From the NCBI GenBank assembly GCA_948497845.1, contig CAOOMX010000032.1, positions 1-14,820 on the forward strand: a stretch of 14,820 nt of DNA. Reading direction: 5' to 3'. The position numbers and the translations under genes are program-made. The DNA comes from an uncultured Bacilli bacterium. GTDB lineage: Bacteria; Bacillota_I; Bacilli_A; RF39; UBA660. The notes under the pieces are model-generated. The model searched no databases, was not told the origin of the DNA, and saw only the letters and a list, made by a program, of their open reading frames with translations. This document shows positions 1-7,707 of the stretch, in pieces (within the stretch, counting starts at the first letter, position 1; each line of letters starts with the position of its first letter).

Positions 1-394
1 CGGTTGGTCCAGCGATACCTTGAGGTCCTTGTAAGCCAGTAGCTCCAGTAGCCCCAGTTGCTCCAGTACTTCCCGTTGGTCCAGTAGGTCCAGCGATACC
101 TTGAGGTCCTTGTAAACCAGTAGCTCCGGTAGCTCCAGTGGCTCCAGTACTTCCCGTTGGCCCGGTGGCTCCTCGTGGAATTACGAAATCAAGTAAAACG
201 TTTGATGAATCTCCTCCGTTGGTAACACTGGCATTGGTTCCTGGGTCAGAAGTAGTAGTGCTTCTTACTGTTATTGTGGCGGCAGCTGGTCCAGTGGGTC
301 CAGTAGGCCCAGTCATCCCGAAGCAGCAACAACAACCACTATTATGCTGTTCAGCATCTTTTATTTTTTGTAATGCTTTATTGTAATAATTCAT
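1..394 (-). CDS. Collagen-like Gly-X-Y repeat surface protein (5' part; 3' end outside window)
   Basis: Read on the minus strand from the ATG at 394-392, preceded by a strong RBS (AAGGAGGA, complement of 403-410). The 131 visible residues begin MNYYNKALQKIKDAEQ, then a four-cysteine cluster (GCCCCFG), a short GPTGPTGP run, a non-collagen stretch ending in LLDFVIPRG, and then uninterrupted Gly-X-Y triplets (GATGPTGSTGATG, GLQGPQGIAGPT) to the window edge. There is no signal peptide. The build resembles BclA-type exosporium or other collagen-like filament proteins of Bacillota, whose triplets form trimeric helices. The Cys cluster could crosslink chains. The triplet region is built from an 81-bp DNA repeat. 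Location on spore or cell surface is inferred, and the C-terminal domain that would settle it is not in the window. Confidence 0.85.
   Translation of the reverse strand, partial: MNYYNKALQKIKDAEQHNSGCCCCFGMTGPTGPTGPAAATITVRSTTTSDPGTNASVTNGGDSSNVLLDFVIPRGATGPTGSTGATGATGATGLQGPQGIAGPTGPTGSTGATGATGATGLQGPQGIAGPT
6..167 (-). repeat. 81-bp tandem repeat in the collagen-like gene
   Basis: Two consecutive 81-bp units (6-86 and 87-167) share nearly the same sequence. For example, GGTCCAGCGATACCTTGAGG occurs at 6 and again at 87. Each unit encodes 27 residues, or nine Gly-X-Y triplets, including GLQGPQGIA. Differences are mostly third-position changes. More copies may lie to the left of the window. 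Confidence 0.85.
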
Positions 395-416
395 TAAATT
401 TTTCCTCCTTCATATA

Positions 417-425
417 TAGCGTATG
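417..425 (-). promoter_or_regulatory. Possible sporulation-sigma -10 element for the collagen-like gene
   Basis: On the minus strand this reads CATACGCTA, which fits the CATAnnnTA -10 pattern of sigma-K and resembles that of sigma-E. It lies about 23 bases upstream of the start codon. No convincing -35 element at standard spacing was found, so this is only a suggestion. If real, it would support a late-sporulation coat or exosporium protein. Confidence 0.25.
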
Positions 426-467
426 TTGACAATGAAAATGTGAAAATTACAAATACCTATTTATAAT
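426..467 (+). promoter_or_regulatory. Candidate sigma-A promoter for the HD-domain gene
   Basis: A perfect TTGACA (426-431) is followed 16 bases later by TACAAA (448-453). A perfect TATAAT (462-467) lies just downstream but lacks a good -35 at 17 bases. Either -10 could serve the plus-strand gene starting at 508. The region is the divergent intergenic space between the collagen-like gene and the HD-domain gene. Confidence 0.35.
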
Positions 468-507
468 TATGAGAAAACATAATATAATAAAAAGAGGAGA
501 AGTATTT

Positions 508-1236
508 ATGACAAAACAAAATGATAAATATTTACGTTTTAAAGAAGTATGCAATAGGTATAGGTTAAAAGAAAAAGATATGCGTTTTCTTTGGAAAAAT
601 GTTAAAACTATTTTTTGCCATGAAGAATTTCAAAAGAGAATGCAAGATCCATTTTGGCATCATCAAGATGTTACAATTGGAGAACATATTTTAGGAGATA
701 CTATTTTAGCTTATAAGGTATGTAAATCTAAAAATAAAGATGATAATTTTATTAAGCGGACATTATATATATCTATGTTTCATGATTTATATGTGCAATC
801 ATGGATGATTTATCATAAAAAAGAATACTTTATTAATTCTCATGCTTTTTCTCATCCGATTGAAGCTATTGTAAATGCTATTACTTGGTTTCCTCAATGT
901 TTTGCTGATTTAGAAGACGCCAAAATTATTATTGATGGAGTTTTACATCACATGTATCCTTGCCCAGTTCGTGCTTTTACTTCTTTAAAATGGGAAATAT
1001 TTAATGCTGCATTATATGAAAAATTAGATGATAAATATAAAACAATTATAACTTGTTCATTAGCACCTTGTTTGTTTAAGAATATGTCTTTAAGAAAAAG
1101 CTTTTATTTAGAAGGGCGTATTTTATCACATGTGGATAAAGTTATTACTATGAAAAAAGATTTAAGAGGGAAAAAGGTTTTTGGAGCATGTAAAACACTT
1201 TTGTTTGCAGTTGCAGGTAGAAATAAAGTGTCATAA
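508..1236 (+). CDS. HD-domain protein (putative metal-dependent phosphohydrolase)
   Basis: A 242-residue cytoplasmic protein. The ATG at 508 is chosen because AGAGGAGA (493-500) sits 7 bases upstream. An in-frame ATG at 469 has no RBS. The residues fit an HD-type metal site: H60 in TIGEHILGD, the HD pair H92-D93 in SMFHDLY, and H116 in SHPIEAI, with H147-H148 in GVLHHMY as further candidate ligands. HD proteins usually hydrolyse phosphate esters of nucleotides or related molecules, but the substrate cannot be read from the sequence. There is no signal peptide or membrane segment. The C-terminus is basic. The exonuclease III gene follows closely on the same strand, so the two are probably cotranscribed. 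Confidence 0.7.
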   Translation: MTKQNDKYLRFKEVCNRYRLKEKDMRFLWKNVKTIFCHEEFQKRMQDPFWHHQDVTIGEHILGDTILAYKVCKSKNKDDNFIKRTLYISMFHDLYVQSWMIYHKKEYFINSHAFSHPIEAIVNAITWFPQCFADLEDAKIIIDGVLHHMYPCPVRAFTSLKWEIFNAALYEKLDDKYKTIITCSLAPCLFKNMSLRKSFYLEGRILSHVDKVITMKKDLRGKKVFGACKTLLFAVAGRNKVS

Positions 1237-1257
1237 ATAAGTTTGTAGGTGATTTAT

Positions 1258-2001
1258 ATTAAAATAGCAACATGGAATATTAATGGTTATCGTAGTGCTG
1301 AAAAAGGAAATTATTTTCATCAGTTTATTACCGCAAACAAGCCAGATATTATTTGTTTACAAGAAATAAAAATGAATGAAAAAATTTTGAAAGATTATGG
1401 ATATCATTGTTATTATCATTTTGCAGAGAAAAAAGGTTATAGTGGAACTATGATATTGAGTAAGAAAGAACCTTTATCTGTTTTTTATAAAATGCATTTA
1501 GATAGATTTGATCAAGAGGGAAGATTTATTTTGCTAGAGTATGATACTTTTGTTTTAATAAATATATATGTTCCTCATGGTGGGAGAAAAAAGGAAAATC
1601 ATCCTTATAAGTTTTCAGTATTAAATAAATTATTAAGTATGATAAAAGATATACAAAAACCCATTATTATTTGTACTGATTTTAATATCGCTTATGAAGA
1701 AATTGATGTTAAAAATTATAAAACAAATTATCATAATAATATGTTTTCTTATGAAGAAAGAGCAGTTATAGATCATCTTTTAAAGTTAGGTTTTGTTGAT
1801 AGCTTGAGGTGTATAACAAAAGATAGCGGTATTTATTCAATGTGGCCTAATGGGTTTAATGCCAGAGAAAGGAATATGGGGTGGAGAATTGATTATATTT
1901 TTCTATCTTCTTCTTTAAAATCTTATATAAAAGATGTGTATTATTTAAAAAGCCAGTTGGGTTCAGACCATTGTCCTTGTATTTTAGAAATAAATTTGTG
2001 A
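1258..2001 (+). CDS. xth: Exodeoxyribonuclease III / AP endonuclease
   Basis: Exonuclease III family enzyme of the endonuclease/exonuclease/phosphatase fold. It cleaves DNA 5' of abasic sites and has 3'-5' exonuclease activity in base excision repair. From an ATT start at 1258 it is 247 residues, near the usual 250-270. Signature motifs are MKIATWNING (N7), CLQEIK (E36), NIYVPHGG, DFNIA (D141, N143) with Thr replacing the usual Gly before it, RIDYIFLS, and the catalytic pair in GSDHCP (D237, H238). An in-frame GTG at 1249 lies inside AGGTGAT (1247-1253), which looks like the Shine-Dalgarno sequence itself. The next codon at the right distance, and the one matching the family's Met-Lys-Ile-Ala-Thr-Trp-Asn start, is ATT. 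The gene ends in TGA, showing that TGA is a stop here. Confidence 0.9.
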   Translation: MKIATWNINGYRSAEKGNYFHQFITANKPDIICLQEIKMNEKILKDYGYHCYYHFAEKKGYSGTMILSKKEPLSVFYKMHLDRFDQEGRFILLEYDTFVLINIYVPHGGRKKENHPYKFSVLNKLLSMIKDIQKPIIICTDFNIAYEEIDVKNYKTNYHNNMFSYEERAVIDHLLKLGFVDSLRCITKDSGIYSMWPNGFNARERNMGWRIDYIFLSSSLKSYIKDVYYLKSQLGSDHCPCILEINL

Positions 2002-2018
2002 TGTTTTAATTTTATATA

Positions 2019-2061
2019 AAAATAGTATTGATGTTTGTTGCACCAATACTATTTTGTTTTT
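2019..2061. terminator. Bidirectional terminator between xth and the permease fragment
   Basis: Perfect 12-bp stem: AAAATAGTATTG (2019-2030) pairs with CAATACTATTTT (2044-2055) around a 13-base loop. It is followed by a T-rich run on the plus strand and preceded by A-rich sequence, so it can work for both converging genes. It begins 18 bases after the xth stop codon. Confidence 0.8.
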
Positions 2062-2251
2062 AAGCTTCTTTAGAATTTTTAAGTAATATTTTTTCTAGAT
2101 ACATTATGATGTTATATAAAATGAATGATATTATAACTAAAATTAATATTCCAGCCATAACTAAACTTAGATTAAATACTTGTGTTCCATAAATAATTAA
2201 ATATCCAATACCAGCTTTACTTACTAAAAACTCTCCCATGATAACTCCGAC
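2060..2251 (-). pseudogene. C-terminal remnant of an ABC-transporter permease (SsuC/TauC-like)
   Basis: On the minus strand, from about 2251 down to the TAA at 2062-2060, the frame reads VGVIMGEFLVSKAGIGYLI, then YGTQVFNLSLVMAGIL and a hydrophobic segment, ending in KNSKEA. This is the hallmark C-terminus of BPD-type permeases of the nitrate/sulfonate/taurine/thiamine-precursor class, including the conserved GEFLVSKAGIGYL loop and the last membrane helix. About 63 residues remain of a family usually near 250. Immediately upstream the frame hits TAG (complement of 2252-2254) and similarity stops. The N-terminal part is not seen anywhere in the window. I infer truncation by insertion or deletion at the left edge of the island that starts here. 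Confidence 0.8.
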
Positions 2252-2323
2252 CTAAGACATATAGGGAGAACTTATAAATAAGGGCCTTTTTGTTTAAGAA
2301 CTTGCATGTATTGGAGGAATTAG

Positions 2324-2944
2324 ATGGGAAAAGCTAATTGTCCGTTTTGTAATAGTCAGAATACATTTAATATTGCCTATGGTTATTTAGGAGAAAAGAA
2401 AACAAAAAAGAATTATATTAATCAAGAAGATATTGGATTAAATGAATCTTATCGTAAGGGATTTCTAAAGTATGATTTTGATGGTGAAAGATTAATGAGT
2501 CATTTACCTAATCGTTATTGTAAGGATTGTGAAAATACTTTTCAATCTAGAAAAGTTATGTACACAGTTGATATATCAATTATTAACTTTATCATTTGTA
2601 TTAATAATAACTATTATAGATACATCCTTGATTTTAGTGATAAAGATAATCCAAAATATTCTTTAAGAATTAATTGGGTATCTATTAAAAATAATGAATC
2701 ACTTTCGATTGAGAACAAAAATAAAATTCTTTCTAGTTTTAAATCATACAGACCTAATCTATGGGATGGTCATTATGGTAAAAATTATGATTATGACAAA
2801 TACTATTGGATATTAAAATGTACCTATTATAACGGAGTTGATTATGTAAAAAGTGGCAATGATAAAGTGCCTGACAATTGGAGTCATTTTATAAAACCAT
2901 TTAAAGAAATATTTGTGAGTAATATCTTTGATTTAAAGTCCTAA
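2324..2944 (+). CDS. Zinc-ribbon hypothetical protein
   Basis: A 206-residue protein whose ATG follows a clear RBS (GGAGGA, 2313-2318). The N-terminal third carries two Cys pairs, CPFC (residues 6-9) and CKDC (66-69), separated by an AYGYLG segment. This matches small zinc-ribbon proteins of the CPxCGS...YGxP...CxxC type. The rest has many aromatic residues (WDGHYGKNYDYDKYYWILKC, then a YNGVDY segment and WSHFIKPFKEI). It recalls a C-terminal domain found in many hypothetical proteins of Bacillota. The function is unknown. It is the first gene inside the presumed island, and its stop codon lies within a terminator hairpin. Confidence 0.65.
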   Translation: MGKANCPFCNSQNTFNIAYGYLGEKKTKKNYINQEDIGLNESYRKGFLKYDFDGERLMSHLPNRYCKDCENTFQSRKVMYTVDISIINFIICINNNYYRYILDFSDKDNPKYSLRINWVSIKNNESLSIENKNKILSSFKSYRPNLWDGHYGKNYDYDKYYWILKCTYYNGVDYVKSGNDKVPDNWSHFIKPFKEIFVSNIFDLKS

Positions 2945-2961
2945 GAAATTAGGATTTTTTT
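2939..2961 (+). terminator. Rho-independent terminator overlapping the zinc-ribbon gene's stop codon
   Basis: TCCTAA (2939-2944), a GAAA tetraloop (2945-2948) and TTAGGA (2949-2954) form a perfect 6-bp hairpin followed by seven T. The TAA of the left arm is the stop codon of the upstream gene, so the terminator partly lies in coding sequence. Confidence 0.85.
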
Positions 2962-2993
2962 CATGACTAAAAATAAAAGAAAGGGTGATTATA

Positions 2994-3779
2994 ATGGCTG
3001 TATTTAAAGTTGAAAAAACGAAAAATTTTACAATTATGAGTAATCACCATCTACAAAATAAAAATCTAAGTTTAAAAGCTAAAGGACTTCTTTCTTATAT
3101 GTTATCTTTGCCTAGTGATTGGGACTATTCACTTGCAGGACTTGTTGCTAATTCTAAAGAAAGTAAAACATCAATTAGAAATACTCTAAATGAATTAAAA
3201 GAAAATCATTATTTATCTATAACTAAGTTATATCCTAATCAAACTGAAAGTAAAAAGATTGAATATATTTATAATATCTACGAAGAACCTCATTTAGAAC
3301 CATCTATGCAAAAGCAAGATGCCGAAAACCAATACCTTGATTTTCAATCTCTTGAAAATGATGCACAAATAAATATTAATAAACAAAGTATTAAAGAACA
3401 AACAGATAAAGTAGATAAAACCAAAAATAGAATTTTTGAAGATTATCATAATTATTTAACTATTGATTTAATAGATAGGAAATACATTACAAAAGATGAT
3501 ACTGATATTTATAATTATGACAAGTTATTTGAAACCCTCTTAAATGAGTACGAAACAAAGGATTTACTAATGATTTTGCATTACATTATACCAAGAGTAC
3601 TAGATCGTGATTTTGTCGATGAGAATGGTGAGAAAATAGCAAATAAATTTGGATATCTAAAGAACTCAATTCTAAATAATATAGCTAGACTAAAAAATAA
3701 TGAACTTGAATGGGATGAAGAATTAGGATGGTTTAAAGATGTTGAAAATAATGTAGAAGAAGAAATAGAAATATGGTAA
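2994..3779 (+). CDS. Winged-helix replication-type protein of mobile elements
   Basis: A 261-residue protein. The ATG at 2994 follows AAGGGTGAT (2981-2989). An earlier in-frame GTG lies inside that RBS. The N-terminus (MAVFKVEKTKNFTIMSNHHL, then NLSLKAKGLLSYMLSLP, then a helix-turn-helix around residues 45-75) matches the helix-turn-helix proteins that accompany replication and mobilisation genes of plasmids and integrative elements in gut Bacillota. A Lys/Gln-rich linker follows, then a helical C-terminal region (FEDYHNYLTIDLIDRKYI, then LLNEYETKDLLMILHYIIPR) and an acidic tail. The likely role is DNA binding, possibly at a replication origin of the element, but no relaxase, integrase or DnaC-like partner is nearby. 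It may be a stranded piece of an element, or a regulator reused by the island. Confidence 0.65.
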   Translation: MAVFKVEKTKNFTIMSNHHLQNKNLSLKAKGLLSYMLSLPSDWDYSLAGLVANSKESKTSIRNTLNELKENHYLSITKLYPNQTESKKIEYIYNIYEEPHLEPSMQKQDAENQYLDFQSLENDAQININKQSIKEQTDKVDKTKNRIFEDYHNYLTIDLIDRKYITKDDTDIYNYDKLFETLLNEYETKDLLMILHYIIPRVLDRDFVDENGEKIANKFGYLKNSILNNIARLKNNELEWDEELGWFKDVENNVEEEIEIW

Positions 3780-3802
3780 TTATTCCCAAAAACTGTTATA
3801 AT
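3774..3802 (+). promoter_or_regulatory. Extended -10 promoter for the KAP NTPase gene, inside a hairpin loop
   Basis: TATAAT (3797-3802) is preceded by TGT, giving an extended -10. A weak -35 (TGGTAA, 3774-3779) is 17 bases upstream and overlaps the end of the upstream gene. Transcription would begin near 3809, inside the 3' arm of the hairpin at 3785-3818, so that transcript would lack the hairpin. Confidence 0.5.
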
Positions 3803-3818
3803 AATATCAGTTTTTGGG
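3785..3818 (+). promoter_or_regulatory. 11-bp hairpin sequestering the NTPase ribosome binding site
   Basis: CCCAAAAACTG (3785-3795) pairs perfectly with CAGTTTTTGGG (3808-3818) around a 12-base A/T loop. The last three G of the 3' arm are part of GGGGGTG (3816-3822), the apparent RBS of the TTG start at 3830. The stem is followed by TGTTTTGTTTT, so in read-through RNA it could also act as an imperfect terminator. Either way it would cut expression from upstream transcription. Confidence 0.6.
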
Positions 3819-3829
3819 GGTGTTTTGTT

Positions 3830-6610
3830 TTGAAAAACAATACTTTTTTGGAAAAACCAATTGTAAATAAAAGTGAGGATTTATTTAATATTTCAAGCTA
3901 TGTAGAAGATTTGGAAAATGCCATCGATGATGGTGCTAAATTTATTGCTATTGATGGAGAATATGGAAGTGGTAAGTCCAGTTTAGTTAATATTCTTAAA
4001 AATAATGAAATAAAAAAGGATAAAAAAACTGCATTTGTTAATATTAATTTTTTAAATATTAATGAAGAAAATAAAAATGGAAATAATGAAACAATTAATA
4101 ATTACCATAGATATTTTGTCAATCAAGTTGCCAATGATATTTGTAATAATCCTTTTGAAATAGAACAGCTATTTTATCAAAGTTTTATAAGTTATTCTGT
4201 TACAAATCCAAGCAGATACAAATTATGGAAAATAATAGTTGATAAATTATTATTAATATTAACAAGTTATATGATTATTTTTTTAACATATAAAACATTT
4301 TTACAAAGTATAAAAGAATTAGAATTTATATTTAAATATAGTGATAAAATTAATCCTGTTATATTAATTACTATGTTTGTGCTTGTTATTATCTATGGCT
4401 ATGGAATTTATAAGCCAAATAAACAAGAAAAAAGTCCTATGTTGGAAATTGATAAATGTAGAAATATATTTTTTAAAATCGTATCTACAAAAGTAAAAAG
4501 ACATTTAAGCTTTAAAAGAAAAACAAAATTATTTTTAATTATTGATGATTTGGATAGAATTGATGAGAATTTACAAGTTAAAATAATATCGCTACTTTAC
4601 AATGAATATTATCCTCTAAAAATAAATGGTATTGAATTAATTTTTGTTTTTATGATAAATGCTCATAAACTGCAAGACAAATTATTAGATAATAAAGTGT
4701 CTAATGAAAAACTTTTTGATTACATTTTACCAGTATCAAATAATCAAAAACATATAATTAGACATTTAACTAATAAAATGATAAATGAGCATGATATCTT
4801 AAATGAAATATTTAATAATAAAGATATAAAGAACAGAGAATATATAATTGGTTTAATTTGTAAAAAATATGAAACAATGAGAAAAATAAAACATTTTTTC
4901 AATAAGTTAATATCTAAATATAATTATATTCGAAATAAAAATATAGATAATATTAATTACGATGAAATGATAATTATATCAATTATGTTAGATCAAGTTG
5001 AAACAAGCGTTTTAGATTCTTGTATATCTAAAGTAATAAATAATGAAACACTTGATGATGATTCTGAAAATATAAAGGATATATTAGAAATCTGTAAAGG
5101 TAAAAAAATTTTTGATGCTGATTATTATATATATTTATATAATTTTATAGATAAGGATGATATTTTAAATCATTATGAAAATGAACTATATCTAATTTCA
5201 GAAAAAGGGTATGAAAATATAACTCCAGATGATGAAAATAAAATTCTTGATTATTTCGAATCAGAAAAAGTAAGATATGACAAAGTATTTTATGAGATAT
5301 TTTTATTTTTAGAAAATGATACTAAAATAATATTTGCAACAAGTAAAAAATTTTGTGACTATTTAATAAAATCGTCTAACTTTTTTGGCAATATAGATAT
5401 TACAAATGCTTATAAAAATTGGTGTGGTTATTGTTTATGTGATAATATTCCTTTAGATATAAATATTAAAAATGCTATGATTTATGATTTAAAAGAAGCA
5501 AGAAGATTATATTTAGAATCCAAAACATCTGAAAATGCTAATAAATTAAAATCTGAATTTAAAGAATTTTTAGAAAAAATGTGGGATAGAATTTTTAAAT
5601 TTGATTTAAAAAATTATTTTTCAATAATTGAAATAGATGATGATATATATAAATTGTTGTTTGAACCTATAATACCTGTTAATATAGAAAATGGCTTTAA
5701 ATTATTAAATGATGAGATAATTGATTGTAATTATATAAAAAAATATATCAACAATTCATTTTTGACAAAGGTTAACTCACTACCAAGTGAAATGTCTATT
5801 TCTATAAAAAATCAAATTTTAAATACTAATGATATAGATGTTGATGTAATAGTAAATATAATTGGTGATGAAAGTATAAAGTTTGAAAATATAGAATTTA
5901 TTTATGATAAAATAAACAGTTCTAATAAATATATCAATTATGAAAAATTAATAATAATATTAAATCAATATGGATATAGTGAAAAATTAGATAAGCATAT
6001 AAGTTATCATATAGATAAAAATGAATCAAATATGATTAGGTACTTAAATAGTAATCGTTATTCATTATCATCAATTGTATTAGAAAAATTAGATTCTATT
6101 TCAACAGCGTACAAATTTACAAATTATTATGAAGATATTTTTATATCAAAAGAATTTTATAGTTTATACATTTATTCTAGATTATTAAAAAATCAGCAGT
6201 TTGATATAAATAAAAATATGATTAACAATGATAAATATAAAAATAAAATATTAGATATTTATGCTAATATTAATAAATGGGCATTACAATATCCTTTTAC
6301 AAAGGATTATTCTAAATTTATTTTAGAAAATTTTGATTTTAATAATATAAAATTTACATTAGATAATTTTTGGAAAATAACACATCATATACCTAATGTT
6401 GCATCACCATCTCAATTTATACCAATTTTAGCATCACTAAAATCGCAAAATCAATTAGAAAACTTTTTTATTTATTGTATAAATAGAACTAAAAGTATAA
6501 ATATTGAATTTATAAAATTCCTTAGATCATATGCTCAAGAGATGGGGTTATCTAGTTCATTAAAATCAAAACTAACAAAAAGCATTAATAAAATTAAAAT
6601 CAGTTCGTAG
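3830..6610 (+). CDS. Membrane KAP-type P-loop NTPase (candidate phage-exclusion protein)
   Basis: A 926-residue protein from TTG at 3830. The in-frame ATG at 3773 lies in the end of the previous gene, has no RBS, and would add residues encoded by the hairpin. Walker A is GEYGSGKS (residues 43-50). Two hydrophobic helices (about 137-156 and 175-194) follow, then Walker B LFLIIDDLDRID (234-245). A P-loop with membrane helices inserted before a DDLDR Walker B is the layout of KAP NTPases, the family that includes the F-plasmid phage-exclusion protein PifA. The remaining roughly 650 residues are helical-looking, Asn/Ile/Lys-rich and not recognised. The protein is probably anchored at the inner face of the membrane. 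It is flanked by mobile-element and RhuM-type genes, which fits a defence role, but that is inference. Base composition is even more A/T-rich than in its neighbours. Confidence 0.75.
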   Translation: MKNNTFLEKPIVNKSEDLFNISSYVEDLENAIDDGAKFIAIDGEYGSGKSSLVNILKNNEIKKDKKTAFVNINFLNINEENKNGNNETINNYHRYFVNQVANDICNNPFEIEQLFYQSFISYSVTNPSRYKLWKIIVDKLLLILTSYMIIFLTYKTFLQSIKELEFIFKYSDKINPVILITMFVLVIIYGYGIYKPNKQEKSPMLEIDKCRNIFFKIVSTKVKRHLSFKRKTKLFLIIDDLDRIDENLQVKIISLLYNEYYPLKINGIELIFVFMINAHKLQDKLLDNKVSNEKLFDYILPVSNNQKHIIRHLTNKMINEHDILNEIFNNKDIKNREYIIGLICKKYETMRKIKHFFNKLISKYNYIRNKNIDNINYDEMIIISIMLDQVETSVLDSCISKVINNETLDDDSENIKDILEICKGKKIFDADYYIYLYNFIDKDDILNHYENELYLISEKGYENITPDDENKILDYFESEKVRYDKVFYEIFLFLENDTKIIFATSKKFCDYLIKSSNFFGNIDITNAYKNWCGYCLCDNIPLDINIKNAMIYDLKEARRLYLESKTSENANKLKSEFKEFLEKMWDRIFKFDLKNYFSIIEIDDDIYKLLFEPIIPVNIENGFKLLNDEIIDCNYIKKYINNSFLTKVNSLPSEMSISIKNQILNTNDIDVDVIVNIIGDESIKFENIEFIYDKINSSNKYINYEKLIIILNQYGYSEKLDKHISYHIDKNESNMIRYLNSNRYSLSSIVLEKLDSISTAYKFTNYYEDIFISKEFYSLYIYSRLLKNQQFDINKNMINNDKYKNKILDIYANINKWALQYPFTKDYSKFILENFDFNNIKFTLDNFWKITHHIPNVASPSQFIPILASLKSQNQLENFFIYCINRTKSINIEFIKFLRSYAQEMGLSSSLKSKLTKSINKIKISS

Positions 6611-6689
6611 ATTAATAATGATATTTGTTATATAATTATATTGTGAGATTATAGGGGTAAATTAATAGAATTGAAGGAGGATTAGATAA

Positions 6690-7700
6690 ATGCAAATAGA
6701 CAAGTTAAAAGACTTAATTTTATATCAAAGTGAAAATACAAATAAATCTATTGAAGTTTTATATGATAATGAGGACTTTTGGTTAACGCAAAAAACTATG
6801 TCAGAACTTTTTAATGTAGCAGAAAACAATATTACTTATCACTTACAAAATATCTTTAAAAGTGGTGAATTAAATAAAGATTCAGTTACTCAAAAAATTA
6901 GAGTAACTGCCTCTGATGGCAAAAATTACAATACTAACTTTTATAGTTTAGATGCAATTATAGCAGTTGGTTATAGAGTTAATTCAAAAGAAGCTACTGA
7001 TTTTAGAATATGGGCAACTAATACTTTAAAGGAGTACATAAAAAAAGGTTTTGTTTTAAATACTGAGTTATTAAAAAATGGACCTAAATTTGGTAAAGAT
7101 TACTTTGATGAATTGCTAGTTAAGATTAAAGAAATTAGAGCCAGTGAGAGAAGGTTTTATCAAAAGATTACCGATATTTATAAGGAATGCAGTTATGATT
7201 ATGATAAAAATAGTGAAATAACAAAAGAATTCTATAAGAATGTTCAGAATAAACTCCACTTTGCTATTACAGGTATGACAGCACCCGAAATTATATATAA
7301 TAGAGTTGATTCAAAAAAAGATTATATGGGACTCCAGACTTGGAAGAATGCCCCTGATGGTAAAATACTTGAAACAGATGTTGTAATTGCTAAAAACTAT
7401 CTATCAGAAGAAGAAATAAAAGAACTTAATAATTTAGTATCAATGTATCTAGATTTTGCTGAAAGGCAAGTGAAACTAGGGCATATCATTTCTATGCAAG
7501 AATGGAAAGAAAAGTTAGAAATGTTTTTAAATTTAAATGAATATAACATTTTAAAAGATAATGGAAAAATTAAAAGAGAAATCGCAGATAAATTAGCTCT
7601 AGATGAATATGAAAAATATCGAGTAGTGCAAGATCAAAAGTATGTATCAGATTTTGATGAATTAGTATTAGAAACTAAAAACATTGAATCACAAGAATAA
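6690..7700 (+). CDS. rhuM: RhuM-family protein
   Basis: A 336-residue protein with a strong RBS (AAGGAGGA, 6674-6681). Recognised by the RhuM pattern: FWLTQKTMSELFNVAENNI (residues 30-48, helix-turn-helix-like), then HLQNIFKSGEL, an FYSLDAIIAVGYRVNS segment (84-99) and DFRIWATNTLKEYIKKGFVL (104-123), and a C-terminal domain with GLQTWKNAPDGKILETDVV and a YLDFAERQ helix. Family members were named from a Salmonella pathogenicity island and recur in mobile islands, often beside restriction or other defence genes. Their biochemical role is unsettled, and DNA binding is likely from the N-terminus. It is the last gene of the presumed island and is separated by 79 bases from the NTPase, so it may have its own promoter. 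A TATAAT lies at 6631-6636, without a convincing -35. Confidence 0.85.
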   Translation: MQIDKLKDLILYQSENTNKSIEVLYDNEDFWLTQKTMSELFNVAENNITYHLQNIFKSGELNKDSVTQKIRVTASDGKNYNTNFYSLDAIIAVGYRVNSKEATDFRIWATNTLKEYIKKGFVLNTELLKNGPKFGKDYFDELLVKIKEIRASERRFYQKITDIYKECSYDYDKNSEITKEFYKNVQNKLHFAITGMTAPEIIYNRVDSKKDYMGLQTWKNAPDGKILETDVVIAKNYLSEEEIKELNNLVSMYLDFAERQVKLGHIISMQEWKEKLEMFLNLNEYNILKDNGKIKREIADKLALDEYEKYRVVQDQKYVSDFDELVLETKNIESQE

Positions 7701-7707
7701 TGTTCTC

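Noticed and set aside
138..386. Plus-strand open frame of 82 codons (Pro/Val-rich)
   Set aside because: It is the antisense shadow of the collagen-like gene. The Gly-X-Y frame on the minus strand, with its strong RBS and start, explains the openness and the composition.
469..507. Upstream ATG extending the HD-domain protein by 13 residues
   Set aside because: No RBS is present before 469, while AGAGGAGA sits at ideal distance from the ATG at 508. The extra residues overlap the presumed promoter and RBS.
2252..2323. Possible attachment site or transposon end before the zinc-ribbon gene
   Set aside because: By eye there is no convincing inverted or direct repeat shared with the right edge near 7700-7745. 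Only a loose resemblance (TATAGGGAGAA versus TATGGAGAA) was seen.
3773..3829. Upstream ATG extending the KAP NTPase by 19 residues
   Set aside because: It lies inside the end of the previous gene without an RBS, and the extra residues would be encoded by the hairpin and promoter. TTG at 3830 follows GGGGGTG at good spacing.
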